Positions 35,787 to 44,175 of a DNA stretch of 64,000 nt are shown piece after piece. The stretch comes from JAGPUQ01 sp963708735 (GTDB lineage Bacteria > Pseudomonadota > Gammaproteobacteria > Pseudomonadales > Porticoccaceae). Below the pieces are notes generated by a model. That model ran no database searches. It saw nothing but the letters and a program-made list of their open reading frames with translations, and was not told the DNA's origin. The stretch spans positions 78,285-142,284 of the forward strand of contig CAVPTW010000013.1 of the NCBI GenBank assembly GCA_963708735.1, read 5' to 3'. Every line of letters starts with the position of its first letter. Position 1 is the stretch's first letter. A program made the translations under genes and the position numbers.

Positions 35787-36400
35787 CAGGCCGGCGCTCC
35801 CAATCCGTGGCGCAGCAGGTCGGCGACGTGGCGTGCCACCGTGGCCGGTTTGTCGTGGCTCACCCGATTGCCCGGCAGCAGCTTGCGCGCGTCCCGGGTC
35901 TGATAGTGGAACGCCACCAGGCCGATGATCGAGATCGACAGCAGATGGGGGTCGTAGCGGGATTTGAAGGAATCCGCGAGCTGCTGGATCGCGGCAAACA
36001 GTTCGCTGAAGGTCTCCTGCACCAGTTGTCGGGTGCGGACGGGATCGGCGTCCAGCAACACCCACTGCAACAGCTTGCGGAAATTGCTCTCCCGCGCCAG
36101 CGTCTGCGCGAACCACAACAGGAACGCCTCCAGGCTCGCAAATGGATCGCCGGCGGCGGCGACGATCTTGCGGGCCGCCGCGGTCTTGGCCCGGAACGCG
36201 TATTTCACGGTGTCGAGATACAACTGCTCCTTGTCCGCGAAATGATGGTACAGGGCCGCCGGCGTCACCCCGACGTGCTCGGCCACCTGGCGCATGGATA
36301 CGCCCGCGAACCCGGCCGCCGCGAACAGGTGAATGGTCTGTTCCAGAATCTGGGTGCGCGCCTTGCTCTCATCCGCGACGGGGCCGGATGCCATGACCAT
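35786..36400 (-). CDS. TetR-family repressor of the efflux operon
   Basis: A 204-residue regulator with an N-terminal TetR HTH (FAAAGFAGVSMRQVAEHVGVTPAALYHHFADKE in pieces, about residues 26-58) and a TetR_C_33-like ligand domain. It is the first gene of the operon, so it is autoregulated if it binds the palindrome just upstream. A start at the third codon (MASGPVAD) is equally possible. A decayed second copy of this gene lies at the right end of the window. Confidence 0.93.
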   Translation of the reverse strand: MVMASGPVADESKARTQILEQTIHLFAAAGFAGVSMRQVAEHVGVTPAALYHHFADKEQLYLDTVKYAFRAKTAAARKIVAAAGDPFASLEAFLLWFAQTLARESNFRKLLQWVLLDADPVRTRQLVQETFSELFAAIQQLADSFKSRYDPHLLSISIIGLVAFHYQTRDARKLLPGNRVSHDKPATVARHVADLLRHGLGAPA

Positions 36401-36407
36401 TCCTGGC

Positions 36408-36425
36408 TAAACGAACGTTCGGTTA
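36408..36425. promoter_or_regulatory. Palindromic operator for the TetR repressor
   Basis: TAAACGAACGTTCGGTTA is an 18-bp palindrome with one mismatched pair, centred on the perfect GAACGTTC core, 8 bp upstream of the tetR start. Location and symmetry match operators of self-regulated TetR-RND systems. Binding is inferred. Confidence 0.75.
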
Positions 36426-36705
36426 ATGATAGACGTGGCGTGGCGGTATCGCAACCGACATTCTCCGCCGGTCCTGCCAATACGGCCTGTGTCCATGAGA
36501 ACGGCTTCACGGCCTGTCGATCCTGAGTCGCTACCCGGTCCGGGCTTTGCCATGAATCACCTGCGCGGTGTGTTCAGGGTCCCCGCAAACCCCGCTCAAA
36601 TTCCGCGCCATGGAAATATTTTGTCTTGGGGGATCAAGTCCGGTGGATATGCTTCGAGTACATTCCCCGCGGCAACCATTGGTTGCCCTTGCGCGAGCGC
36701 CGCTT

Positions 36706-37239
36706 TCACTGCTCGTCAATGCCGGTGCAGCTGGGGCCCAGCCACCGACCGTCGACATCCACATGAATTTTCCCGTTGGCGCCCCGCTGTGTCATATCCA
36801 TGTTGGCGACGACGTTTTCAGGTGTCTTGGCCTCGATGATCACATTGGAGGTCGATGCGTGTGGCGCGTTGCAGGTCTCTGTCACCACGATTTTGGTGGC
36901 CGACCTGGATATGACTTCCTTTTTGCAATCGACATTGTCCGACTTGATCATGTTGTCCTGGTCCAGGTCTTCCTTCGTGACACAGCTCTTCGACACATGG
37001 ATGCTGGGCTTCCCTGCGCGCGCGGCCAGCATGGCTTCAACCCTGGCGCGTTGCTCGGGAGACATTTTCGCGAGGGTTTCCGGAGGCACGGGCATCCCGG
37101 CGATCAAGGTCGTGGTGGTCATTTCCCATCCGCCGGTCTTGACGTTGAGCGCATCGGCAAATACAGGTAATGGCGCGACAATGGCAAGGGCGACAACGGC
37201 AAGGGCGACAGTGCATCGAAAAATGTCTTTGATGAACAT
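36706..37239 (-). CDS. DUF3617 exported protein
   Basis: A 177-residue protein with signal peptide (residues 1-29, ending PVFADA) and the DUF3617 pattern: GGWEMTTTTLIAGMPVPPETLAKMSPEQ, then SKSCVTKEDL and DCKKEVISRSATKIVVTETC, with four cysteines likely paired in disulfides. Function unknown, periplasmic. GGAG precedes the ATG. The 305 bp between it and tetR hold the efflux operator and otherwise no visible gene. The 207 bp upstream are also empty. Confidence 0.85.
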   Translation of the reverse strand: MFIKDIFRCTVALAVVALAIVAPLPVFADALNVKTGGWEMTTTTLIAGMPVPPETLAKMSPEQRARVEAMLAARAGKPSIHVSKSCVTKEDLDQDNMIKSDNVDCKKEVISRSATKIVVTETCNAPHASTSNVIIEAKTPENVVANMDMTQRGANGKIHVDVDGRWLGPSCTGIDEQ

Positions 37240-37446
37240 AATGGCTCCAGAAATCCTTACAAAGAGGCTGGATCAGCGTAATAGAGAAGGCCGACAAAAA
37301 AGTGGCCAGGGACGGTGTCCCAATGCTGTCCCCTCCGGGTTGATTCACGATTCTATGCTTTCTGCTTCGGTTTCTTCCTGTTCCGGGGAAATTTATTTTC
37401 TCTCGCTGTCAGGGGCCTCGCCGGACGAAAATAAACCCTTGGTTCG

Positions 37447-38253
37447 TCAGATCTTTTCGTCCAAACCGCGCACGCCCGGCTCCGGCGGTTTTTCCGGAGG
37501 ACCCGCAAAGCACTGGGCAATCGCCATCCAGGCTGCTGCCGGCGCGCCTTTCACCCGCAACCGGGTATCGGCGATATTGCGTACTTGCGTAACAACCTGA
37601 CAGAACTCCACGGCGGCGCCGGTGATCCGATTATCTTCCTGCGGCTCGTGCCACTGCCATACCGTCCCCGAAGGCGCCTCAAGTTCCAGATAGGGCGCCG
37701 GGCCGGGAACTTCCATGCCGCGATTGGCAAAGCTCCAGCCGTAGGTTCTGGCACCGATGGTGGCAATGTGTCGAATGCGATCCGACTGCGGTCGTGATAC
37801 GCCCAGCAGATCATAGATCGCCCAGCTGTGGGCCCAGGTCTCCATCAGGCGCGCAGTGGTGAACATCTTGATGCCCATGTCCGGCCCTGCCCAGGTCAGG
37901 CGCAAATTCGGATCGCTGGCGGCAAAAAGATCGCACATGGCCGTGAACTGGCGGCGCCACTTTTCCAGCATGGGCGCGTCGGACTCGTTGTCGAGCCACT
38001 TGCGGGTATAGGTGACCAGGGGCTCGCCCGCCGCTTTTACCTGCGCCATGAAGGCCAGGAATTCCTGTGCGCTGCGGTGCGAGGTAACGCCGAGGTAATC
38101 GCCAAAATAGAGATGGGCGACCACATCGTTGATGGTCCAGGCCTTGAAACGGGTAACGGCGGCCCAGTCCGCCGCTTGGAGATTGCGCAGAAAGCCGTAC
38201 AACTCGTCGCCTTCGGCACGGAGATCGGCAACGATATTTTGGAGGTCATTCAT
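37447..38253 (-). CDS. TIGR03084-like metal-binding protein (maleylpyruvate-isomerase / DinB-like fold)
   Basis: A 268-residue cytoplasmic protein. The segment WTINDVVAHLYFGDY provides the first conserved histidine and LMETWAHSWAIYDLLG the second, as in the DinB-like four-helix metal-binding fold of the mycothiol-dependent maleylpyruvate isomerase superfamily. The VSRPQSDRIRHIATIGARTYGWSF block and the SGTVWQWHEP C-terminal domain match the TIGR03084 group. Thiol cofactor and substrate are unknown; mycothiol is not expected in a gammaproteobacterium. Confidence 0.75.
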   Translation of the reverse strand: MNDLQNIVADLRAEGDELYGFLRNLQAADWAAVTRFKAWTINDVVAHLYFGDYLGVTSHRSAQEFLAFMAQVKAAGEPLVTYTRKWLDNESDAPMLEKWRRQFTAMCDLFAASDPNLRLTWAGPDMGIKMFTTARLMETWAHSWAIYDLLGVSRPQSDRIRHIATIGARTYGWSFANRGMEVPGPAPYLELEAPSGTVWQWHEPQEDNRITGAAVEFCQVVTQVRNIADTRLRVKGAPAAAWMAIAQCFAGPPEKPPEPGVRGLDEKI

Positions 38254-38298
38254 GCGCGGCCTTGAATGGTCTGGATATCCGGGTCGGTACTAAAGCAT

Positions 38299-38345
38299 AA
38301 AAAATGGCGGAAACAGACGGACCGACGTATTTTCCGTTTCCGCCA
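38299..38345 (-). terminator. Intrinsic terminator of the LTA-synthase-like gene
   Basis: On the minus strand TGGCGGAAAC and GTTTCCGCCA form a 10-bp perfect stem (38345-38336 with 38314-38305) followed directly by six Ts (38304-38299). It lies 54 bp after the stop of the gene at 38399-40387 and before the next minus-strand gene. Confidence 0.75.
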
Positions 38346-38398
38346 CGAAGCGTTATCCCGGGAAAAAATAAGCCGGTCGGACTTTTTCAGTGCCGTCT

Positions 38399-40387
38399 TC
38401 ACCGTTGCGCATTTGCCGCAGGGAGATGCCGCGTGGACGTTGGCGCCTGCGCCGCCACCGAATCCGCCAACAGCGCGCGGGTCGCGGTCGACAGGTAGGC
38501 GGTGAGATTCTGCGCCAGGCGCGCCGTTTCGCCTTCGTTCCGCGCGGGGGTTGCCGCCAGCGGCGCGAGCCGATAGTCGTACAGGCGCGCGACTCCGGCC
38601 GGGGTGCGCACCAGGATCTCGCCGCCGGCGACGATGGCGGTGGTGGCGTCGCTGCCGGAGGGTTTGATCACCGCAAAACCCGGATCGTCCGCGGGCAGCG
38701 CCAACAGATCCCGACCCCAGCACTGGTGGGTAAAAGGCTCGCCGAGCTGGCTGATTGCGGTGGGCACCAGGTCCACCTGGCTGGCAACGGTGGCGCTGCG
38801 GGCACCGAACTGGGCACGGATACCGGGACCGATCAGCAGCGCGGGTATATGGAAGCGCGCCAGATCGATATCGGTCACTTGGGTGAAAGTGCCGAAGCCG
38901 TGGTCGCCCACCACCACGAACAGGGTCTGGTCGAACCAGGGCGCGTGTCGCGCCTGCTCGAAAAACTGTCCCAGCGCCCAGTCGGAATATTTCATCGCCG
39001 TCAGGTGCTGATCCAGTTCGCCGAAACCCTGCACGGGCGCGAACGGCAGCGGATCCGGCAGATGATAGGGCGTGTGGTTGGACAGGGTTTGCAGGACCGC
39101 GAAAAACGGCTGGTCGGTGGGCAGCGCGGCCAGTTCCGCCGCCGCCCGGTTGAACATGTCTTCATCCGACACACCCCAGGTGGCGTCGTGGAATTTCGGC
39201 GCGACGTAATCATCGCGCCCGATGAAATGGGTGAAACCCTGGTTGCCGAAAAAGCCGTTCTGGTTGTCCCACGAGAAACTGCCGTTGTAGACGTAGAGGT
39301 TGCGGAAGCCCCGCGCCGAGAGCAGGTTGCCGAGGCCGGAAAACTGGTGCATGCCCTCCGGAGTCTGCATCAGATACTCGAACCCGGGCAGGTTGGGAAA
39401 GCAGGCCACGGACGCGAACATGCCCTGATGGGTGTGGGTGCCGTTGGAGAAAAATCGCTCGAACAGCAGGCCTTCATCGGCGAGCCGATCGAACGCGGGC
39501 GTGACGCCACCGGGATGGCCGAGGGCGCCCACGAACTCGCCCGAAAAACTTTCCATGATGATGAACACGATATTGCGCGGTCGCGGTCCCGGGTACGCAA
39601 TGGGTGTGTGGTGGCGCAACAGCGGCGCGGTTCCAGCATCCAGCAACTGATCGCTGCCCGTCACCACCAGCTTGCGGGTGAGCGCCAGGGCCTCCGTCTC
39701 GGGCATCACCTTCAGCCAGTGCACGCTTTGATCCCGACCGTCGGCCGCCACTGCCTTGGCGAGTGTGAAGACACCGTTGAGTCCCAGGTGGTTGGCGAAC
39801 GCGAAGGTGCTGTGATAGGCGTCACCCCAGCGCAACGGGGGACCGAAGCGCAGGGTGCCCCGGCAGGCAACGCCCAGCAGCAACACCACCACCAGTACCA
39901 TCGGGATGCGCAGCGCCCAGCCCGCGCCATGCTCAGTCGGCGCGGGCTGGGTGATCCGGTCCAGTTTCCGGTAAGCCCAGCCGGCTCCCAGCGACAGCAC
40001 CAGCCACAGCGCCAGATAGCGCAGCACCGGAAAACCGTTCCAGATCATGCTGGACACCGTGCCCGGATCGGCGCGCAGGTACTCAAACGCCAGACTGTTC
40101 AGCCGGACGTGAAACTGGTGGTAGAAGTCGAGTTCAACCACGCCGGCGAATGCGATCAACGAGCTGGCGACAGTGAGCGCGGCGACCCAGAAAGCGCGGG
40201 GACGCAGGCCGCGCGGCAGCAGCAACGCCAGCGCTGGCAGCAGCAGCAGATAGCCGACGATGATCAGGTCGAAGCGAACGCCGGTGGCCAGCGCCTCGAC
40301 CAGGGTGGATCCGGGAATGCCATCGGCGAGCGCGCGGTTGCGCCAGTACAGCAGTATCCGCAGCAGGGTCTGCATGATCACCAGCAC
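38399..40387 (-). CDS. LTA synthase family membrane sulfatase/phosphoglycerol transferase-like protein
   Basis: A 662-residue protein with five N-terminal transmembrane segments (to about residue 170) and a periplasmic alkaline-phosphatase-superfamily domain. NIVFIIMESFSGEFVG provides the first metal-site glutamate, SNGTHTHQGMFAS the candidate nucleophile threonine, and LFVVVGDHGFG the C-terminal Asp-His metal pair. Relatives add phosphoglycerol, phosphoethanolamine or similar groups to envelope polymers; a Gram-negative would not make LTA, so a glucan or lipid acceptor is likelier. The GTG start sits inside what looks like the first membrane helix; see findings. Confidence 0.88.
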   Translation of the reverse strand: MLVIMQTLLRILLYWRNRALADGIPGSTLVEALATGVRFDLIIVGYLLLLPALALLLPRGLRPRAFWVAALTVASSLIAFAGVVELDFYHQFHVRLNSLAFEYLRADPGTVSSMIWNGFPVLRYLALWLVLSLGAGWAYRKLDRITQPAPTEHGAGWALRIPMVLVVVLLLGVACRGTLRFGPPLRWGDAYHSTFAFANHLGLNGVFTLAKAVAADGRDQSVHWLKVMPETEALALTRKLVVTGSDQLLDAGTAPLLRHHTPIAYPGPRPRNIVFIIMESFSGEFVGALGHPGGVTPAFDRLADEGLLFERFFSNGTHTHQGMFASVACFPNLPGFEYLMQTPEGMHQFSGLGNLLSARGFRNLYVYNGSFSWDNQNGFFGNQGFTHFIGRDDYVAPKFHDATWGVSDEDMFNRAAAELAALPTDQPFFAVLQTLSNHTPYHLPDPLPFAPVQGFGELDQHLTAMKYSDWALGQFFEQARHAPWFDQTLFVVVGDHGFGTFTQVTDIDLARFHIPALLIGPGIRAQFGARSATVASQVDLVPTAISQLGEPFTHQCWGRDLLALPADDPGFAVIKPSGSDATTAIVAGGEILVRTPAGVARLYDYRLAPLAATPARNEGETARLAQNLTAYLSTATRALLADSVAAQAPTSTRHLPAANAQR

Positions 40388-41073
40388 CGCGCCGGCACCG
40401 GCAAGAAATGCCAGATCGGCACCGAATGCGTTGCGTGCGATGCGGTGGGGCGCGTGGTGAGGGGCGTTGCAGTCATTTGGATGTCACCGGGGAGCAGGAG
40501 GCGCCACACGCTGGCTGACGCCGGAACAAGAGCGGATAAAACCCGCGGCTTTTGCGCCAGCGGATGACGGCGGTCCCGCGATCATGGGGTGCCCGAGATC
40601 CGCCGGGATACTGCGGGTCACGGTAGCCATCGCGATTTAACGCAACATTTTGCATAGGCACGGGTCTATTCCCGACCGGGTGAAGTACTTGCGATGCCGG
40701 CTGCCCACCGCGTCCGTCAATGGGGTCCGTCAATGGGGGTCAAGGTCATTTTTTTCAAACATCGATTGCGCCGCCAGACCGAGACCGGCGCGAGCGACAT
40801 TGGATTGCAACCCGCTTGAATTTCCACAGAGCCCCAAAGGATGATACGGCGTGGCGTACCTTTCGCTCCAGCACTGTAAACTTCACCTGCTTCCCCGGCG
40901 GAGCTGCGCGCCACCGCCATAAGCAGCTCGTTGACACATGTCGCGGGGGGCAAGATGCGCGGTGCGAATACCAGGCGCCGAAGCAGATGGGTGCCACCGC
41001 AGTTTTTCAACACCCGGTCGGGTCCCACTCCACGGAGTAATGCAGTGCCCAGTACTTCTGGCTATCAGACCCT
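40388..41073. other. Intergenic region between divergent sulfatase-like genes
   Basis: No gene recognised in 686 bp. A 13-bp tandem duplication (GTCCGTCAATGGG, 40712-40737) is followed by GGGGTCAAGGTCATTTTTTT, reminiscent of the end sequences of transposase-associated repeats. Short open frames here have no recognisable product. It must contain promoters for the genes on both sides; none is clear enough to mark. Confidence 0.5.
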
Positions 41074-42945
41074 ATGAAGCGCCATCTGATTTTTTTCTAC
41101 CTGTTCGGATTCGCCGCGCTGGTTGCCATCTGCGCGCTCAACAATGGTCAGCTGACGGCGGCCCGGGACTGGTTGCACGTCTATCCGCTCCTGCTGCTCG
41201 CGACCTATCCGGCGATGTACCTGGCGCCGGCGGTGCTGCTGAGCGCACTGGCCGCGGCCCTCGGCGTCGGGCGGCCGCGGATGGTTGCCGGCGTTTCCAT
41301 TGCCGCGCTGTCGGTGGTGGCGATACTGCTTTACGCTGATCTGACCCTGTATGCGCTCTACAGTTTCCACTTCAATGGTTTCGTCTGGAATGTCATCTCC
41401 ACGCCCGGCGGCATGGCCTCCCTGGGTTTCGATCAGTTGTCGGTGGCGAGCCTGGCTGCGGTATTGGGCGCTGTCGTTGCCGGGGTCTGCGGTCTCTGGT
41501 GGCTGGCGGGTGTCGTCCCCCGCCGGCCGCGCGTACGGCTGTCCGCGCTGGTGGCGCTGTTTCTGCTGCTGACGTTGAGCGAGCGCGGGGTTTATGCGGT
41601 CAGCCATTTCTTTGCCAATGGCGAGGTGCTGGATCTGGCGTCGAGTTTTCCGCTGTACCAGCCGGCCAAGGCCGCCGGGTTGATGGAGCGGCTCGGGTAC
41701 CAGCGCAACCAGGGCGGCATGGTCAAGTTCGCGGTCTCCGACAACAGCGCAATCCACTATCCCCTGACGCCGCTGAGCGTCCGCCCCGGTGTCAAACCGC
41801 CGAACATCATCGTGCTGGTGGTGGAATCCCTGCGCGCCGACATGCTGACCCCGGAGATCATGCCCAAATTGTGGCAGTTTTCATCGGGTGCCCTGCGCTT
41901 CGACCGCCATTACAGCGGCGGCAACGGCACGCGCCAGGGTCTGTTCGCATTGTTCTATGGGCTCTATGGCAACAACTGGGATCGTTTCCTGCACGACCGC
42001 ACGGCCCCGGTGGTGTTTTCGGTGCTCGACCAGTACCACTACCAGCGCCTGGCGATCACCAGTGCGTCCTTCACCTACCCCGAATTCGATCAGACCATCT
42101 TCGCGGGTTTCAAGCCCGACGAGCTGGTACAGGACAGCCAGGGCGCGCCCTGGGAGCGCGACGTGCGCAATGTCGATCGGCTGTTGGCGTCGCTTGCAAC
42201 GCCAGCGCCCGCAACGTCATCACTTGCAAAGACAGCGGCCCCGACCGTGCAGCCGCAGTTCCGTTTCATGTTCTTTGAATCCACCCACGCCCGCTACGAC
42301 TTCCCCGCCAGTGCCGTCATTCGTCCGGATTACCTCAAGTCCGTCGATTACATGAAGCTGTCGCCGGGCTACCTGCGCGACAATCTCGCGGCCTTCAGGA
42401 ACCGCTACATCAACGCGGCGCACCACATCGACACCCAGATCGGCCGGGTGCTCGACGCCTTCGTGGCGAGGGGAATGGCCAGCAATACCGTGCTCATCGT
42501 CACTGGCGACCACGGCGAGGCATTCATGGAGCACGGGCGCTGGGGTCACAATTCCGATTTCACCGATGAGCAGGTACGCGTGCCTTTCGTGATGGCGATC
42601 CCCGGACAGCCGCCCGCCGTGATCGAATACCCCACCTCGCACCTCGATCTCGTCGCCACCCTGATGCCGCTGCTGGGTGTCGACACGCCGACGGATCAGT
42701 ACTCCCTGGGCAGTCCGCTGTTGTCGGAGCAGGGCCGGCTGGTGGTGGTCAGTTCCTGGAACGACATCGGCATCATCAGCCCGGATGCCAAGATCGTGGT
42801 GCCGTTCGGGCCGACCACCCAGCACGCCAACCTGCTGACCACCAATGACGATCATCCACTCAACGGGCGGGGGTTCGGCGATTTTCTGCCCCTGGTAAAA
42901 ACCGCCTTGGCGCGCGCCAACAGCTTTGTGGTCCGCGCCCACTAG
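41074..42945 (+). CDS. YejM-like inner-membrane sulfatase-fold protein
   Basis: A 623-residue protein: five transmembrane helices (about 5-205, DUF3413-like) and a large periplasmic sulfatase domain. NIIVLVVESLRADMLTPEI gives the first metal-binding glutamate, GNGTRQGLFALFYG holds the threonine at the nucleophile position, and TVLIVTGDHGEAFMEHGRWGH the Asp-His metal ligands. In E. coli YejM/PbgA the fold is regulatory for LPS synthesis and lacks full metal binding. Here the ligands look intact, so an enzyme is possible. It is divergent from the LTA-synthase-like gene. Confidence 0.88.
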   Translation: MKRHLIFFYLFGFAALVAICALNNGQLTAARDWLHVYPLLLLATYPAMYLAPAVLLSALAAALGVGRPRMVAGVSIAALSVVAILLYADLTLYALYSFHFNGFVWNVISTPGGMASLGFDQLSVASLAAVLGAVVAGVCGLWWLAGVVPRRPRVRLSALVALFLLLTLSERGVYAVSHFFANGEVLDLASSFPLYQPAKAAGLMERLGYQRNQGGMVKFAVSDNSAIHYPLTPLSVRPGVKPPNIIVLVVESLRADMLTPEIMPKLWQFSSGALRFDRHYSGGNGTRQGLFALFYGLYGNNWDRFLHDRTAPVVFSVLDQYHYQRLAITSASFTYPEFDQTIFAGFKPDELVQDSQGAPWERDVRNVDRLLASLATPAPATSSLAKTAAPTVQPQFRFMFFESTHARYDFPASAVIRPDYLKSVDYMKLSPGYLRDNLAAFRNRYINAAHHIDTQIGRVLDAFVARGMASNTVLIVTGDHGEAFMEHGRWGHNSDFTDEQVRVPFVMAIPGQPPAVIEYPTSHLDLVATLMPLLGVDTPTDQYSLGSPLLSEQGRLVVVSSWNDIGIISPDAKIVVPFGPTTQHANLLTTNDDHPLNGRGFGDFLPLVKTALARANSFVVRAH

Positions 42946-43052
42946 GGTTTGAGGAAAATCCGGTGACGGCGCTCAGCCGTCACTGGCCGATCAATATGCA
43001 CAGGGTATGATGGGCCGGTCGCGCCCGGACGCCGCTCAGGAGATGTATCGCC

Positions 43053-44126
43053 ATGCCGCCACTGCCCAAATCCCGGTTGCTCCGTCTTGCCATAGCGCTG
43101 GGGCTCGCCGGTGGTCTGGTCTGGGGCTGGTATAGGTATACCGCCGTTGTCGCCGAGCCCTGGATCGCCAGCGGCAACGGCCGCATCGAGGCGACCGAAA
43201 TCGACGTCGCCGCCAAAATTCCCGGGCGGATCAAGGAAGTGTTGGTCCGCGAGGGCGACTTCGTCAGCGCGGGGGCGGAGCTGGCGCGCATGGACACGGC
43301 CGTGCTCGAAGCCCAGCGCGCCGAGGCCCAGGCGCAGCTCGAGCGGGCGCAGGTCGGCGTCGCCACCGCCGAGAGTCTGGTGCACCAGCGCGAGGCCGAA
43401 AAACACGCCGCCGAGGCGCGGGTGGCGCAAAACGAAGCCGAACGCGTGGCGGCGCAAAAACACCTGGCCCGCTCGCGTGAGCTCAGCGCGCGCCTTACCA
43501 TCTCCGAGCAGGAGCTCGACGACCAGCAGGCGCGGTTCGAGGCGGCGGTGGCGGTGGTGGCGGCGGCGCGCGCGCAGGTGGCGGCCGCCGATGCGGCCCT
43601 GGTCAACAGCCGCGCACAGGTGGTCGACGCCCGCGGGGCGGTGGATGCGGCGCGCGCCACCATCGACCGCATCCAGGCCGACATCGACGACAGCGTGCTG
43701 CGCTCGCCGCGCGACGGGCGCGTGCAGTACCGCGTGGCCGAACCCGGCGAAGTGCTGCCGGCGGGCGGCGTGGTACTGAACCTGGTCGACCTGGACGACG
43801 TGTACATGACCTTTTTCCTGCCCACCGCGGCGGCGGGGCGGGTGGCACTCGGCGCCGAGGTGCGCTTGGTGCTCGATGCCCTGCCTCAGCACGTGATGCC
43901 GGCGCGCGCCACCTTTGTCGCCGACGTCGCCCAGTTCACGCCCAAGACGGTCGAGACCGCGGAGGAGCGGCTCAAACTGATGTTTCGCATCAAGGCCCGG
44001 ATCGAGCCGGAACTGCTGAAAAAACACGTCCGCCAGGTCAAGACCGGCTTGCCGGGGGTCGCCTATGTACGCCTGGACCCGAGCCGGGATTGGCCGGAGC
44101 GGTTGACCGTCACGTTGAAACCCTGA
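43053..44126 (+). CDS. HlyD-family membrane-fusion protein (YhiI/YbhG-like)
   Basis: A 357-residue adaptor with one N-terminal membrane anchor (LAIALGLAGGLVWGWYRY), a biotinyl-lipoyl domain split around a very long Ala/Arg/Glu-rich coiled coil (about residues 85-210), and a beta-barrel with EPGEVLPAGGVVLNLVDLDDVYMTFFLP. GGAG lies upstream of the ATG. It is the first gene of a three-gene ABC exporter operon with the RbbA-like ATPase and ABC-2 permease. Confidence 0.92.
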   Translation: MPPLPKSRLLRLAIALGLAGGLVWGWYRYTAVVAEPWIASGNGRIEATEIDVAAKIPGRIKEVLVREGDFVSAGAELARMDTAVLEAQRAEAQAQLERAQVGVATAESLVHQREAEKHAAEARVAQNEAERVAAQKHLARSRELSARLTISEQELDDQQARFEAAVAVVAAARAQVAAADAALVNSRAQVVDARGAVDAARATIDRIQADIDDSVLRSPRDGRVQYRVAEPGEVLPAGGVVLNLVDLDDVYMTFFLPTAAAGRVALGAEVRLVLDALPQHVMPARATFVADVAQFTPKTVETAEERLKLMFRIKARIEPELLKKHVRQVKTGLPGVAYVRLDPSRDWPERLTVTLKP

Positions 44127-44175
44127 GGTTTGTATCCGTGAGAGGTGAAGCCGTGCGCCTTGAGGGCGACTTTCA

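Noticed and set aside
38390..40567. A 725-codon frame antisense to the LTA-synthase-like gene
   Set aside because: Glu/Arg/Gln-rich shadow without domains; the minus strand has sulfatase-fold motifs and a terminator.
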